In this document: piece by piece, positions 1-8,473 of the stretch
Layout: every line of letters starts with the position of its first letter
Numbering within the stretch: the stretch's first letter is position 1
Source: an uncultured Bacteroidales bacterium
Lineage (GTDB): Bacteria > Bacteroidota > Bacteroidia > Bacteroidales > P3
DNA: 64,000 bases
Assembly (NCBI GenBank): GCA_900317125.1
Contig: ONFR01000006.1
Span: 50,067 to 114,066, forward strand
Direction of reading: 5' to 3'
Notes under the pieces: model-generated
The model's database searches: none
What the model was told of the DNA's origin: nothing
The model's input: only the letters and a program-made list of their open reading frames with translations
Translations under genes and position numbers: made by a program

Positions 1-186
1 GTCCTGCTCCTCCTGGGCAAAGAAGAGACTCCAGGCATCGAAACGCAGATAGGTCTCCACGTAGGGCTGGTTGTTCTCAGGCAGATAAAAGACGGAATAG
101 CCGAAAAGAGCCGACAACTGCGGCTGTGCCATTAATCCCGACACGGCCATTGATAGAGCCATGAACATTAATGCAATTTTCTTCAT
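1..186 (-). CDS. Secreted protein, N-terminal fragment (possible GWxTD-domain protein)
   Basis: The first 62 residues are visible before the gene runs off the left edge. The start ATG at 186 opens a clear signal peptide: MKK, a hydrophobic stretch, then SGLMAQ as a cleavage site. The mature N-terminus reads LSALFGYSVFYLPENNQPYVETYLRF. This resembles the opening of Bacteroidota GWxTD-domain proteins, where a short-SYS/ETYL stretch follows the signal peptide, but the GWxTD motif itself would lie outside the window. A -7 box (TATCTTTG) lies about 110 bp upstream. The family call rests on memory of the N-terminal pattern only; the signal peptide is directly visible. Confidence 0.5.
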   Translation of the reverse strand, partial: MKKIALMFMALSMAVSGLMAQPQLSALFGYSVFYLPENNQPYVETYLRFDAWSLFFAQEEQD

Positions 187-293
187 ATCTTTATTAATTG
201 TATTTTCATAATCAATATAGAGTGTCCGTAATTTTCTGGTTTACATTCAAATGGCATGATGAACCGTCTGTTTCGGACATTCTAAACCAACTG

Positions 294-301
294 CAAAGAT
301 A
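294..301 (-). promoter_or_regulatory. Bacteroidota -7 box (TATCTTTG)
   Basis: On the minus strand the sequence reads TATCTTTG, matching the Bacteroidota -7 consensus TAnnTTTG. It would give an approximately 100-nt leader for the secreted-protein gene starting at 186. No good -33 TTTG is visible 19 bp upstream. The rest of the 187-486 interval holds only the alaS terminator hairpin. Confidence 0.5.
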
Positions 302-430
302 CAAAAAAAATCTCACAATGCATAAATTCGCCTGCCTATGATTCCATTAAATAATGTGTAGTACCCGTCAGAACCGCTTTAAACGGCGTGCATATGATAC
401 TCACCCAGATTACCCATTCGGCAAACAGAA

Positions 431-461
431 CCCTCGGTAGGGAATGTGTGCCTACCGAGGG
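431..461 (-). terminator. alaS: Hairpin terminator downstream of alaS
   Basis: A perfect 11-bp inverted repeat (CCCTCGGTAGG / CCTACCGAGGG) with a 9-nt loop sits 25 bp past the alaS stop codon. On the minus strand it is followed by a modestly T-rich run (TTCTGTTT). It is probably an intrinsic terminator for the GroES-like/alaS transcript, although the T-tract is weak. Confidence 0.65.
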
Positions 462-486
462 TATCTGAAATAAGCTACTGCATTTG

Positions 487-3093
487 TTATTTGAGCATCT
501 CTTCTGCCACGTGGAGGGCAGCGTCGAGACCGTCGGGGTTCTTGCCGCCAGCAGTTGCATAAGCGGGTTGTCCGCCGCCACCGCCTTTTATCTCTTTTCC
601 AGCGGCACGGACGATGGCACCTGCGTTGAGACCTGCGTCGACACGGTTCTTGCCCAGGGCCACAAGGAGAGCGGGCTTGCCGGCGCATACGCTGCCAAGC
701 ACCACGGCCATGTCGGGATACTGCGTTGCAAGTGCAAGCATGGCATCTTTCAGTTGGCTGAGGTCACTGTCCATCCGGCGGACAAGCAGCGGCGACTGCT
801 CAAGCTGTCGGGCGAATTCCTGTTTCATGGCGTTGGCCTGCTCCTTTTGGTATTTTTCCACTTCGGCACGGAGGGCGGCGTTATCGTCCTGCAGACGCTG
901 GACTGCGGCAAGAAGGTCCTTGGGACTCTTGAGCAGTTCGCGGAGGGCGTCGAGCTGGTCCTGCAGGTTGTTGTTGTAGGTTTCAGCAGCAGCACCTGTG
1001 ACGGCTTCGATACGGCGCATGCCGGCGGCCACAGCACCTTCGCTTACGATGCGGAAAGAGCCGATATGACCGGTGTTGTCGATATGGGTACCGCCGCAGA
1101 ATTCCACGCTGTCGCCGAACTTCACCACGCGTACCTTGTCGCCGTATTTCTCGCCAAAGAGTGCCATGGCTCCAAGTTTGCGGGCCTCGTCGATAGGCAT
1201 GGCGCGGTGCTCCTCAAGCGCGATAGCGCGGCGGATGTCGATGTTGACCTGTTTCTCCACCTCGCGGATTTCCTCGTGGGTGAGTTTGGCAAAGTGCGAG
1301 AAGTCGAAGCGCAGACGCTGGTCGTCGACACTGGAACCTTTCTGCTCGACATGCGTGCCGAGGACATTGCGCAAGGCTTTGTGCAGCAAGTGGGTGGCCG
1401 AATGGTTGCACTGGATGGCTATACGGCGGCACTTGTCTACCTCGGCCTTGTAGGGCTGGTCAAGATGCTCGGGCAGCTTGGATACGATGTGGATGATGAG
1501 GTTGTTCTCTTTTTTGGTGTTGATCACTGGCACCATGTCGCCAGCGGGGTGGGTGAGGGTGCCTTGGTCCCCCACCTGTCCGCCGCTCTCGCCATAGAAA
1601 GGTGTGCGGTCGAAAACCAGATGGTAGAACTCCTTGTCCTTCACCTTCACGTGACGGTAGCGGGTGATGTGTATCTCGGCAGTCAGCTCGTCGTAACCGA
1701 TAAACTCCTGGTTCACGTTGGGCATTAGCTCCACCCAGTCGTCGTTCTCCACAGTGGCGGCAGCGCGCGAGCGGTTTTTCTGTTCGGTCAGTCCTTGTTG
1801 GAATCCTTCCATGTCGACAGTCCAGCCCTGCTCGGCAGCCATGAGCTGAGTGAGGTCGACAGGGAAACCATAAGTGTCGAAGAGCTCGAAAGCAAAAGCG
1901 CCGTCTATGGTTTTGTTGTTGCCGGTGGCATGGGTGGCGATATAGTCGTCGAAACGTTTGATACCGCCTGCAAGCGTCTTGAGGAAAGACTGCTCCTCCT
2001 CAAGTATGATGCGTTGGATAAGTTGCTGCTGTTTGACCAGTTCGGGGTATTGGCCGCCCATCTGGCTCACAAGTGTGTCGACAAGGGTGTTCATGAACGG
2101 CTCTTTGAATCCGAGGAAAGTGTAGCCGTAGCGGACAGCACGGCGCAGGATACGGCGTATCACATAGCCAGCCTTGGCGTTGCCGGGCAGCTGGCCGTCG
2201 GCAATGCTGAAACTCACGGCACGCAGGTGGTCGGCTATCACGCGCATGGCGATGTCGGCTTGGTTCTCCTGCCCGTAGGTGCGACCTGCCAGGCGGGCAA
2301 TATGCTGGATAAGGGGCTGGAAGACATCGGTGTCGTAGTTTGACTTCTTGCCCTGCATTACCATGCACAGGCGCTCGAAACCCATACCGGTGTCGATATG
2401 TTTGGCCTTGAGGGGTTCGAGGGTGCCGTTGGCCAGACGGTTGTACTGCATGAAAACGAGGTTCCATATCTCGATGACCAAGGGGTTGTCCTTGTTCACC
2501 AGTTCATGCCCCGGCACAAGCTTTTTCTCCGCCTCGTCGCGCAAGTCGATATGTATCTCGCTGCACGGGCCGCAGGGACCTTGCTCGCCCATTTCCCAGA
2601 AATTGTCCTTTTTCGAGCCTTTCAGAATGCGGCTTTCGTCGATGTGCTCTTTCCAGAAGTTGTAAGCCTCGGTGTCCATCTCCAGGCCGTCCTTTGCATC
2701 GCCGCCAAACACGGTGACATACAGGTTCCGTTTGTCGATATGCATCACCTCGGTCAGGAATTCCCAACCGTAGGCGATGGCCTCGCGTTTGAAATAGTCG
2801 CCAAACGACCAGTTGCCCAACATCTCGAACATGGTGTGGTGGTAAGTGTCGTGGCCCACTTCCTCCAGGTCGTTGTGCTTGCCGCTGACGCGGAGGCATT
2901 TCTGCGCATCGCAGGCACGGGGATAGGGTGCATCGGCATTGCCGAGGAAGATGTCCTTGAACTGGTTCATGCCCGCATTGGTGAACATGAGTGTGGGGTC
3001 GTTCTTGATGACCATGGGAGCGGAAGGCACGATGTGGTGGGCTTTGCTCTCGAAGAATTTAAGAAACTGGCTGCGGATTTCGTTGCAAGTCAT
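487..3093 (-). CDS. alaS: Alanine--tRNA ligase
   Basis: This enzyme charges tRNA-Ala with alanine and edits mischarged Ser/Gly-tRNA-Ala in the cytoplasm. The 868 residues match the usual family length (about 870-880). The N-terminal class II catalytic core starts with the typical RSQFLKFFESKAHHIVPSAP and contains DPTLMFTNAGMNQFK. The editing-domain zinc residues are visible as HSATH (H564, H568) and CGGTH (C666, H670). The C-terminal Gly-rich C-Ala domain contains KGGGGGQP. The gene begins 15 nt after the stop of the GroES-like gene and probably shares its promoter. Nothing looks degraded. Confidence 0.98.
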   Translation of the reverse strand: MTCNEIRSQFLKFFESKAHHIVPSAPMVIKNDPTLMFTNAGMNQFKDIFLGNADAPYPRACDAQKCLRVSGKHNDLEEVGHDTYHHTMFEMLGNWSFGDYFKREAIAYGWEFLTEVMHIDKRNLYVTVFGGDAKDGLEMDTEAYNFWKEHIDESRILKGSKKDNFWEMGEQGPCGPCSEIHIDLRDEAEKKLVPGHELVNKDNPLVIEIWNLVFMQYNRLANGTLEPLKAKHIDTGMGFERLCMVMQGKKSNYDTDVFQPLIQHIARLAGRTYGQENQADIAMRVIADHLRAVSFSIADGQLPGNAKAGYVIRRILRRAVRYGYTFLGFKEPFMNTLVDTLVSQMGGQYPELVKQQQLIQRIILEEEQSFLKTLAGGIKRFDDYIATHATGNNKTIDGAFAFELFDTYGFPVDLTQLMAAEQGWTVDMEGFQQGLTEQKNRSRAAATVENDDWVELMPNVNQEFIGYDELTAEIHITRYRHVKVKDKEFYHLVFDRTPFYGESGGQVGDQGTLTHPAGDMVPVINTKKENNLIIHIVSKLPEHLDQPYKAEVDKCRRIAIQCNHSATHLLHKALRNVLGTHVEQKGSSVDDQRLRFDFSHFAKLTHEEIREVEKQVNIDIRRAIALEEHRAMPIDEARKLGAMALFGEKYGDKVRVVKFGDSVEFCGGTHIDNTGHIGSFRIVSEGAVAAGMRRIEAVTGAAAETYNNNLQDQLDALRELLKSPKDLLAAVQRLQDDNAALRAEVEKYQKEQANAMKQEFARQLEQSPLLVRRMDSDLSQLKDAMLALATQYPDMAVVLGSVCAGKPALLVALGKNRVDAGLNAGAIVRAAGKEIKGGGGGQPAYATAGGKNPDGLDAALHVAEEMLK

Positions 3094-3108
3094 AGCTAAA
3101 AAGTCTGA

Positions 3109-3465
3109 TTAAAAGTCATCGCGCTCCACAAGCAGTATGGCATTTTGTGGGACGATGAAATATTTGTCGTTGTTATATTTGATTTCGATGGCGTTCTTCT
3201 GCAAGAAGAGGGCAAGGTCGCCGGGCTGCACCTGCAGGGGCATATAGTGCGTGTCATGGCGGTTGCTGTTCCACGACTCGCCCTCATCCATTGAGGGGAG
3301 GGGGTAGCCCGGTCCGCATTTTAGGATGTAGCCCGATTGTATCTTCTCTTTGTCCTGGTATCCGGCGGGTAGATACAGCCCGCTTTTAGTACGGTCGGCA
3401 ACATCGTTGGGCTTGATTAAAACCCTGTCGCCCACCACTATAATTTTGTCAAGATTGGTCGTCAT
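3109..3465 (-). CDS. GroES-like co-chaperonin family protein
   Basis: This is a 118-residue member of the Cpn10/GroES fold family, of the divergent second type found in Bacteroidota beside the main groES. It opens with IIVVGDRVLIKP and GLYLPAG, followed by a stretch of about 30 residues not found in canonical GroES (GYPLPSMDEGESWNSNRHD), then a PGDLALFLQKNAIEIKY strand region. The reading frame extends to a TTG at 3486, but that codon overlaps the -7 promoter box, so the ATG at 3465 is chosen. It is the first gene of a two-gene unit with alaS. Its role is inferred from fold similarity; no canonical groEL is adjacent. Confidence 0.8.
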   Translation of the reverse strand: MTTNLDKIIVVGDRVLIKPNDVADRTKSGLYLPAGYQDKEKIQSGYILKCGPGYPLPSMDEGESWNSNRHDTHYMPLQVQPGDLALFLQKNAIEIKYNNDKYFIVPQNAILLVERDDF

Positions 3466-3480
3466 AGTTCCAAATTGAAA

Positions 3481-3532
3481 TTGCAAAGTTACGAAAAAAA
3501 TTGGAATCCACTTTTTTTTTGTAACTTTGCAA
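3481..3532. promoter_or_regulatory. Symmetric divergent promoter
   Basis: TTGCAAAGTTAC at 3481-3492 is exactly inverted as GTAACTTTGCAA at 3521-3532. Each arm carries a TAACTTTG -7 box (3484-3491 on the minus strand, 3522-3529 on the plus strand), facing away from the other. The 28-bp spacer is two A/T tracts around TTGGAATCCA. One box serves the GroES-like/alaS unit, the other the fucosidase gene. Neither has a perfect TTTG at -33. Confidence 0.7.
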
Positions 3533-3583
3533 ATCGTAGCAATAGATGACCAAGTGTTATTTTACATTGAAAACGTTGATATT

Positions 3584-5032
3584 ATGCGGAATTTCAAATA
3601 TATTGTAATAACGATGATGTGTGCATTGTGCGGAGTGCGAGGCATGGCACAGGACACACTGCGCACCGAGGTCCTGCCCACGTGGGAGTCGTTGAACCAG
3701 CGAGGCTATCCCCAATGGTTCAGCGATGCCAAACTAGGCATATTCATCCACTGGGGCCTCTACTCTGTCCCTGCCTGGTCGGCTCCCGACGGCTATGCCG
3801 AATGGTTTTACCGCGGACTGATGACCGGCGATACAATCAGGGTGGAGGAAATGAGAGACTACAATCGTAGGTGGGGTTATATGCTGGGAGACCAGTGGAG
3901 CGGAAGGCTGAGCAACAGCCCTGGCGTAAAGCAACGCCCCAAGCCCACCGACCTTTATACACTCTACGCTCAATCGTGGCATGCCGAACATTGGAACCCC
4001 GACCAGTGGGCCGACCTCTTTGTGCGGTCGGGTGCCAAATACGTGGTGTTGGTGACCAAGCACCACGATGGCTACTGCCTATGGCGCAGCCGCTACCAAC
4101 CCAACTGGAACAGCGTGGTGACAGGTCCCCACAAAGATATTGTCGACATGCTCACCAAGTCCGTCCGCAAGGCAGGACTCAAGATGGGTTTCTACTATTC
4201 CCTCACAGAGTGGACCAACAACCTGCATATCTGGATGCACGACCCCGACAGCGCCATAGGCGAATATGTCGACCACTACATGATGCCCCAGTTCAAAGAA
4301 CTTGTCAGAAAGTACAAACCCAGCCTTATCTTCACTGATGGCGAGTGGCAGAACACGTCCGAGCAGTTCCGTGCCAAGGAACTCATCGCCTGGTATTACA
4401 ATACTGTAGGCCCTGAAGCCATTGTCAACGACCGTTGGGGCGAGGGCACCCAGCATGGATTCCGTACCCCCGAGTACAAAGGCGCCATCAACGATACAGT
4501 CCGGCCCTGGGCCGAATGTCGCGGCATTGGCAAGAGTTTCGGCCTGAACCGCAATGAGCCGCTTGAGAATTACCTCACCAGCGACTCGCTGATACGCCAT
4601 TTCGTCAAGCTGGTGGCGGCTGGTGGCGGCCTTACGCTTAACGTGGGGCCCAATGCCGACGGCACCATCCCGATGCTGCAGCAAGAGCGGCTGCTTGACC
4701 TTGGCAACTGGCTGAAGGTGAACGGCGAGGCCATCTATGGCTCACGTCCTTACCACAAGATGTGCGAGAGGGACAGCACTGTCTATTACACCCGCGCAGG
4801 TGGTAACCTCTACGCCATTGCCACCCATCTCGACGGCAAGACCCTTGTGTTGAAAAACATGCCCCGTCCCGGCCTATTCTCGCAAATAAAGCTGCTTGGA
4901 TGCGACAAACCCATTGTCCACTACTACTTTGCAGGCAGTATATATATCCGTCTCAACAACCTCACTATCGAGGACCTTAACAAGCTGCGCGGTGCATGGG
5001 TGTTCCGCATCACCCATTATGGCGACAGGTAG
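3584..5032 (+). CDS. Alpha-L-fucosidase, GH29, secreted
   Basis: A 482-residue exported glycoside hydrolase expected to release L-fucose from host or dietary glycans. The ATG at 3584 gives a signal peptide ending near GVRGMAQ. The earlier in-frame ATG at 3527 overlaps the -7 box and is rejected. GH29 hallmarks are visible: KLGIFIHWGLYSVPAW near the N-terminus, KHHDGYCLWRS, and FTDGEW, whose Asp (D252) aligns with the family nucleophile. LTLNVGPNADGTIP matches the end of the catalytic barrel. No separate carbohydrate-binding module or sorting domain is seen, so it is probably periplasmic. It stands alone, with no SusCD pair next to it. Confidence 0.92.
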   Translation: MRNFKYIVITMMCALCGVRGMAQDTLRTEVLPTWESLNQRGYPQWFSDAKLGIFIHWGLYSVPAWSAPDGYAEWFYRGLMTGDTIRVEEMRDYNRRWGYMLGDQWSGRLSNSPGVKQRPKPTDLYTLYAQSWHAEHWNPDQWADLFVRSGAKYVVLVTKHHDGYCLWRSRYQPNWNSVVTGPHKDIVDMLTKSVRKAGLKMGFYYSLTEWTNNLHIWMHDPDSAIGEYVDHYMMPQFKELVRKYKPSLIFTDGEWQNTSEQFRAKELIAWYYNTVGPEAIVNDRWGEGTQHGFRTPEYKGAINDTVRPWAECRGIGKSFGLNRNEPLENYLTSDSLIRHFVKLVAAGGGLTLNVGPNADGTIPMLQQERLLDLGNWLKVNGEAIYGSRPYHKMCERDSTVYYTRAGGNLYAIATHLDGKTLVLKNMPRPGLFSQIKLLGCDKPIVHYYFAGSIYIRLNNLTIEDLNKLRGAWVFRITHYGDR

Positions 5033-5062
5033 CCGTTGTCGTGTGACTGCTGTTTCAACCCC

Positions 5063-5083
5063 AATCGGTCATTAGGCCGACTT
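5063..5083 (+). repeat. 21-bp dispersed repeat, copy 1
   Basis: The copy reads AATCGG-T-CATTAG-G-CCGACTT. Copy 2 at 5393 differs at only the two marked bases. Each copy contains a short inverted core (TCGG..ATTA..CCGA). Confidence 0.7.
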
Positions 5084-5267
5084 TTCAATCGGGATAACCG
5101 CACTCTCAATTCACTTTTTACACTTATCCGACGGACACTCCGCCCTCCCCCCTCAACGCCCTCCACACTCTTTTCCTGCCCAGCCTTTGCTCCCTCACTG
5201 CGCCTTCCCGGTCCCACCGCAGTGCCGGAAAGTCTCAGCGGACTTCACGCCACGACCCACTTGGGTC

Positions 5268-5367
5268 GTTCAATCCTGGCTCGATGTTGCCTGCTTCTAG
5301 GCTTGTTACCCGTTATCATGTCGAGTAACGTTGCTATAACAATACTATAAGGATGCAGGATTGAACG
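5268..5367. repeat. Inverted-repeat element, copy A (about 100 bp)
   Basis: CGTTCAATCCTG at 5268-5279 is inverted as CAGGATTGAACG at 5356-5367. The right end, AAGGATGCAGGATTGAACG (5349-5367), is identical over 19 bp to the right end of a similar element at 37466-37484. The centre has several short self-complementary patches around GTTACCCGTTATC. It has no coding capacity. Confidence 0.65.
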
Positions 5368-5392
5368 GTCCCTCTCGGTATGTGTTAACCCA

Positions 5393-5413
5393 AATCGGAC
5401 ATTAGACCGACTT
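5393..5413 (+). repeat. 21-bp dispersed repeat, copy 2
   Basis: The copy reads AATCGG-A-CATTAG-A-CCGACTT, two substitutions away from the copy at 5063. It lies 26 bp after the inverted-repeat element. Confidence 0.7.
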
Positions 5414-5719
5414 GGCATAAACCCTAACGATCGATTTGGGTTAAACCCAACTGCATGTCGGCGGTGGTTACAAGGTGCGTCGTTTGATGACTAACTCCTC
5501 AGTCGACAGGGTGTCTTATAAATAACGTCTCAATGGTTCAGCAAATGGGCTTCCCGTATTCCCTTAACGTTTTTTAACGTCGGTGACTGTAAGAAAACAG
5601 CCTGTTTTACGTTTCTAATATCTAAAGAATACTGCGACGTGGGGAACGGACTCCACTCATGCCGTAGCTGATGATGATTGTCGAGTCCAAATTATTGATT
5701 CAAATCATTCTTAGGACTT

Positions 5720-6514
5720 ATGAAGAAACATTTTATCACGAAAGTATTGTTCAGCTCGATGCTGTGCATGGTCATGGCTGTGGGGTGCAGGAAAGACGAA
5801 TCGGTGCGCCCGATAGTACCGGTGACGCCCCCTGATACAGACACGGTGCTGCCTCCCGAAGAGCCCCTTACGGCGACATTCTCCATCAGCGATTCGCAAC
5901 AGGTGCGTTTCAGCCCGGGCAATCTGCAGTATGTGTCGGGCCGTTGGCGTTTTGCTGCCCACCAAGAAGACTTTCTGGAAGAAAATGACGAGAATGCGAT
6001 GGACCTTTTTGGCTGGAGCACCGCCTCGAACAACTGGGGTAGGACCTTTGAGACCAACCAGCAACTGTTCACCGGCAGTTTTGCGGACTGGGGAACAAAT
6101 CCCGAGTTGGTCATTTCGCTGGGTGCTGGATGGCGCACGCTGTCGAAGGATGAGTGGAATTATCTGCTTTACAAGCGGGTGGTGAATAAGGGTACCGGTG
6201 TAGGTCATTCGTATCTGTTGTGTGTCTTGAAAGGGCAGTATGGATTGTTGCTATTCCCTGACAATTATAAGGAACAGGAAAGGAATTTCGAGTCCATCCC
6301 CGACAGTTGTATCTTCCTTCCAGCAGTGGGTAGCCGATATGGGAGAGAGATTAACCGCTTTGAGAATGCGTCGGGTCTTTATTGGACCTCGACGGTTGAG
6401 GATCAAATTGAATGGTATGCCGACCTGCTTGAGTTCCATAACATGACTATCAATTTCGGAATGGGTTCACGCGTGTCGGGAATGGCTGTGCGTCTGGTCC
6501 GCAATGTGCGTTAA
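5720..6514 (+). CDS. FISUMP-like lipoprotein
   Basis: A 264-residue predicted lipoprotein of unknown function. The N-terminus is MKKHF, a hydrophobic stretch, then AVGC (cysteine 23) as lipobox, followed by an acidic Pro/Thr-rich linker. The globular part has a pattern seen in Bacteroidales surface proteins of the FISUMP type: VRFSPGNLQY, WRFA, DLFGWSTASNNWG, FADWG, GWRTLSKDEWNYLL, and the C-terminal SGLYWTSTVED and GMAVRLVRNV. A paralog with the same order of motifs lies at 49280-50062. It ends 12 nt before the next gene, so the two are probably co-transcribed. Confidence 0.75.
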   Translation: MKKHFITKVLFSSMLCMVMAVGCRKDESVRPIVPVTPPDTDTVLPPEEPLTATFSISDSQQVRFSPGNLQYVSGRWRFAAHQEDFLEENDENAMDLFGWSTASNNWGRTFETNQQLFTGSFADWGTNPELVISLGAGWRTLSKDEWNYLLYKRVVNKGTGVGHSYLLCVLKGQYGLLLFPDNYKEQERNFESIPDSCIFLPAVGSRYGREINRFENASGLYWTSTVEDQIEWYADLLEFHNMTINFGMGSRVSGMAVRLVRNVR

Positions 6515-6526
6515 ATCTCCCTGCCG

Positions 6527-7606
6527 ATGCCTGTTTTTGAAGCCTCATCAATACAATCCGTTGTCCTGCACCGTGTGGGCAACAAGGCCACGGAGGAGGG
6601 CTATGTGCTCTCAACCGAGCCGTTGCACCTGACAGAACAACTGCAGGATGTGCTTGTGCGCTATTTCCTTGGTCCCTTCAAAGTGGAGGAGTACTACCGC
6701 TTGTACAGTGACGATGGGGTGGAGATGAACCCACTCTATCGTCATTGCGCCGATATCTTTTCCGACCCGGAGTGCTTGATGGAGTCGTCGTGCGACATCG
6801 CGCGGCTGCTCTACGATGCTTCAACCCACGCCAACATTAAGGGCGGCGAGCTGTTTGTGGTCTATTTTTCAGGTTGCATGTTCAATGGCAAGACCATGGA
6901 TGCCATCGGCCTGTTCAAGTCGGAGAGCAAGGAGTCGTTTCTGAAGGTGCTGCATGGCGACGAGGAATGGAGCCGTGCCGAATCCGATGCCAGTGCCACC
7001 GCCCGCTACGAGTTGGAGGTGCAGCAAGGCATCAATCCAGCCAAGCTGGACAAGGGTGCCATCATATTCAATACCGAGGCGGAAAAAGGCTATGTTGTGA
7101 GCGTGGTAGATGCGACCAACCGCACCGTCGACGCCCTCTATTGGAAGGATGCGTTCCTCTCCGTCCGCCAGCGCGAGGATGAGTACTACAATACCCACAC
7201 CGAGATGCAGGCCTACAAGAAGTTTGTCACCGACGAGCTGCCGCAGCAGTTTGAGGGGGTGAGCAAAGCCGACCAGGCAGATATGCTGAACCGCTGCAGC
7301 AATTATTTCAAGCAGAATGATAATTTCGATTTGCAGACATTTACGCAGGAGGTGATTGCCCAGCCCGAGGTAATAGACAGTTTCAAGGAATACCGTGAGC
7401 AGTATCAGCAGGAGTATGATGTGCAGATGCCCGAGAGCTATGACATCAGCGAGAGCGCTGTGAAGAAACAGGCGAGGGCGTACAAAAGTGTCATCAAACT
7501 GGACAAGAACTTCCATATCTATGTCCACGGCAACCGCGAGCTGATAGAGCAGGGCGAGGACGAGAAGGGGAAGTATTATAAGGTCTATTTCAAGGAGGAG
7601 TCGTAG
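6527..7606 (+). CDS. Nucleoid-associated protein, NdpA/YejK (NA37) family
   Basis: A 359-residue cytoplasmic protein with the overall pattern of the Bacteroidota NA37 family. The N-terminus reads SVVLHRVGNKATEEGYVLS, followed by a VRYFLGPFK segment, KGGELFVVYFSGC, LDKGAIIFNTEAEKGYVVSVVD and a DALYWKDAFLSV segment. A helical acidic C-terminal half and KSVIKLDKNFHIYVHG close the protein. Members bind the nucleoid; a precise role is not established. It follows the lipoprotein gene by 12 nt on the same strand. Confidence 0.85.
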   Translation: MPVFEASSIQSVVLHRVGNKATEEGYVLSTEPLHLTEQLQDVLVRYFLGPFKVEEYYRLYSDDGVEMNPLYRHCADIFSDPECLMESSCDIARLLYDASTHANIKGGELFVVYFSGCMFNGKTMDAIGLFKSESKESFLKVLHGDEEWSRAESDASATARYELEVQQGINPAKLDKGAIIFNTEAEKGYVVSVVDATNRTVDALYWKDAFLSVRQREDEYYNTHTEMQAYKKFVTDELPQQFEGVSKADQADMLNRCSNYFKQNDNFDLQTFTQEVIAQPEVIDSFKEYREQYQQEYDVQMPESYDISESAVKKQARAYKSVIKLDKNFHIYVHGNRELIEQGEDEKGKYYKVYFKEES

Positions 7607-7630
7607 CCGAAGCCGTTCCCCCTTTACTAA

Positions 7631-8401
7631 TTATATAATATGTAGCTCGCGCAGGGCGTTGGCTATGCCTTCGTCGTCGACGCTGGTGGTGACGTAATCG
7701 GCGTGTGCTTTGACGTTGTCGTCGGCGTTGTCCATGGCCACACCAATGCCGCAGAAGTCGAGCATCTCGATGTCGTTGCCCCCGTCGCCAAAGCCGATGC
7801 ATTCGTTGCGGTCGATGCCATAATGGTGCAGGATGCTGTCTATTCCCGTGGCTTTGCTGTTGTCGGCGTTGACAAGGTCGCTGAACTGAGGATGCCATCG
7901 TGGCAGGCGGCAGTGGGGCAGCATTTGCAGTACATCATTGTCGCGCTCGGCAGGCATGATGGCGATGACCTGGAAGGTCTCGTGCCCCATCATCTGCCTG
8001 GTGGGCAGCAAAGGCGGCATCTGGAACTCAAGCTGGTTGCGGATGGCGTTGGCAACAGGGTCGGAGTGGGTGTTGACGAACATCTCATGCTCGGTGAATA
8101 TCATGGTGCATAGGTTCTCCTGCTCGGCGTACTGGAGCCAACGGTCGGTCTCCTGCTGCGGGATGGGATTGCGCAGCAGCACTTGATTTCCTACAAAACA
8201 GTAGCCACCGTTCATGGTGACATAGCCGTCGAACCCAACGGGCATAGGCGGGATGAGCACTTTGGGTCTACCGGAGGAGATGAATGTGTGTATGCCTTGG
8301 CGGTGGAGCTCCTCGAAGGCCTGAATGGTGCCAGGCGAGACAAGGTGGGTTTTGAAGCTGAGGAGGGTGCCGTCGATGTCGAAAAATGCGGCTTTAATCA
8401 T
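7631..8401 (-). CDS. Cof-type HAD-IIB phosphatase
   Basis: A 256-residue haloacid dehalogenase superfamily hydrolase. Motif I is FFDIDGTLLSF (catalytic Asp pair), motif II is FISSGRP, motif III is the Lys in NSKATGID, and motif IV is GFGDGGNDIEML. The C2-type cap between motifs II and III makes it a Cof-like sugar or nucleotide phosphatase. The substrate cannot be read from sequence. It lies 72 bp downstream of the purine nucleoside phosphorylase gene on the same strand and may belong to that unit. Confidence 0.92.
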   Translation of the reverse strand: MIKAAFFDIDGTLLSFKTHLVSPGTIQAFEELHRQGIHTFISSGRPKVLIPPMPVGFDGYVTMNGGYCFVGNQVLLRNPIPQQETDRWLQYAEQENLCTMIFTEHEMFVNTHSDPVANAIRNQLEFQMPPLLPTRQMMGHETFQVIAIMPAERDNDVLQMLPHCRLPRWHPQFSDLVNADNSKATGIDSILHHYGIDRNECIGFGDGGNDIEMLDFCGIGVAMDNADDNVKAHADYVTTSVDDEGIANALRELHII

Positions 8402-8473
8402 TGTGTAGTTCGGGGTGGGTTGTTGATTTGTGGAAGTGATGAGGGGTGTTGGACAGATGACAGTGGGATAGGG

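Larger units (their letters stand above)
5033..5719. other. Repeat-bearing intergenic region, no supported gene
   Basis: These 687 bp between the fucosidase and the FISUMP-like lipoprotein contain only short frames with no recognisable product. They hold two copies of a 21-bp repeat (5063 and 5393) and an inverted-repeat element (5268-5367) that recurs near 37.4 kb. AACCCAAATCGG at 5388 and CGATTTGGGTT at 5429 form a further inverted pair. No clear structured RNA was recognised. Confidence 0.6.

Noticed and set aside
484..1728. 414-codon open frame opposite alaS
   Set aside because: It is the antisense shadow of the unmistakable alaS gene; its translation has no recognisable domain and is an artefact of GC-rich codon usage.
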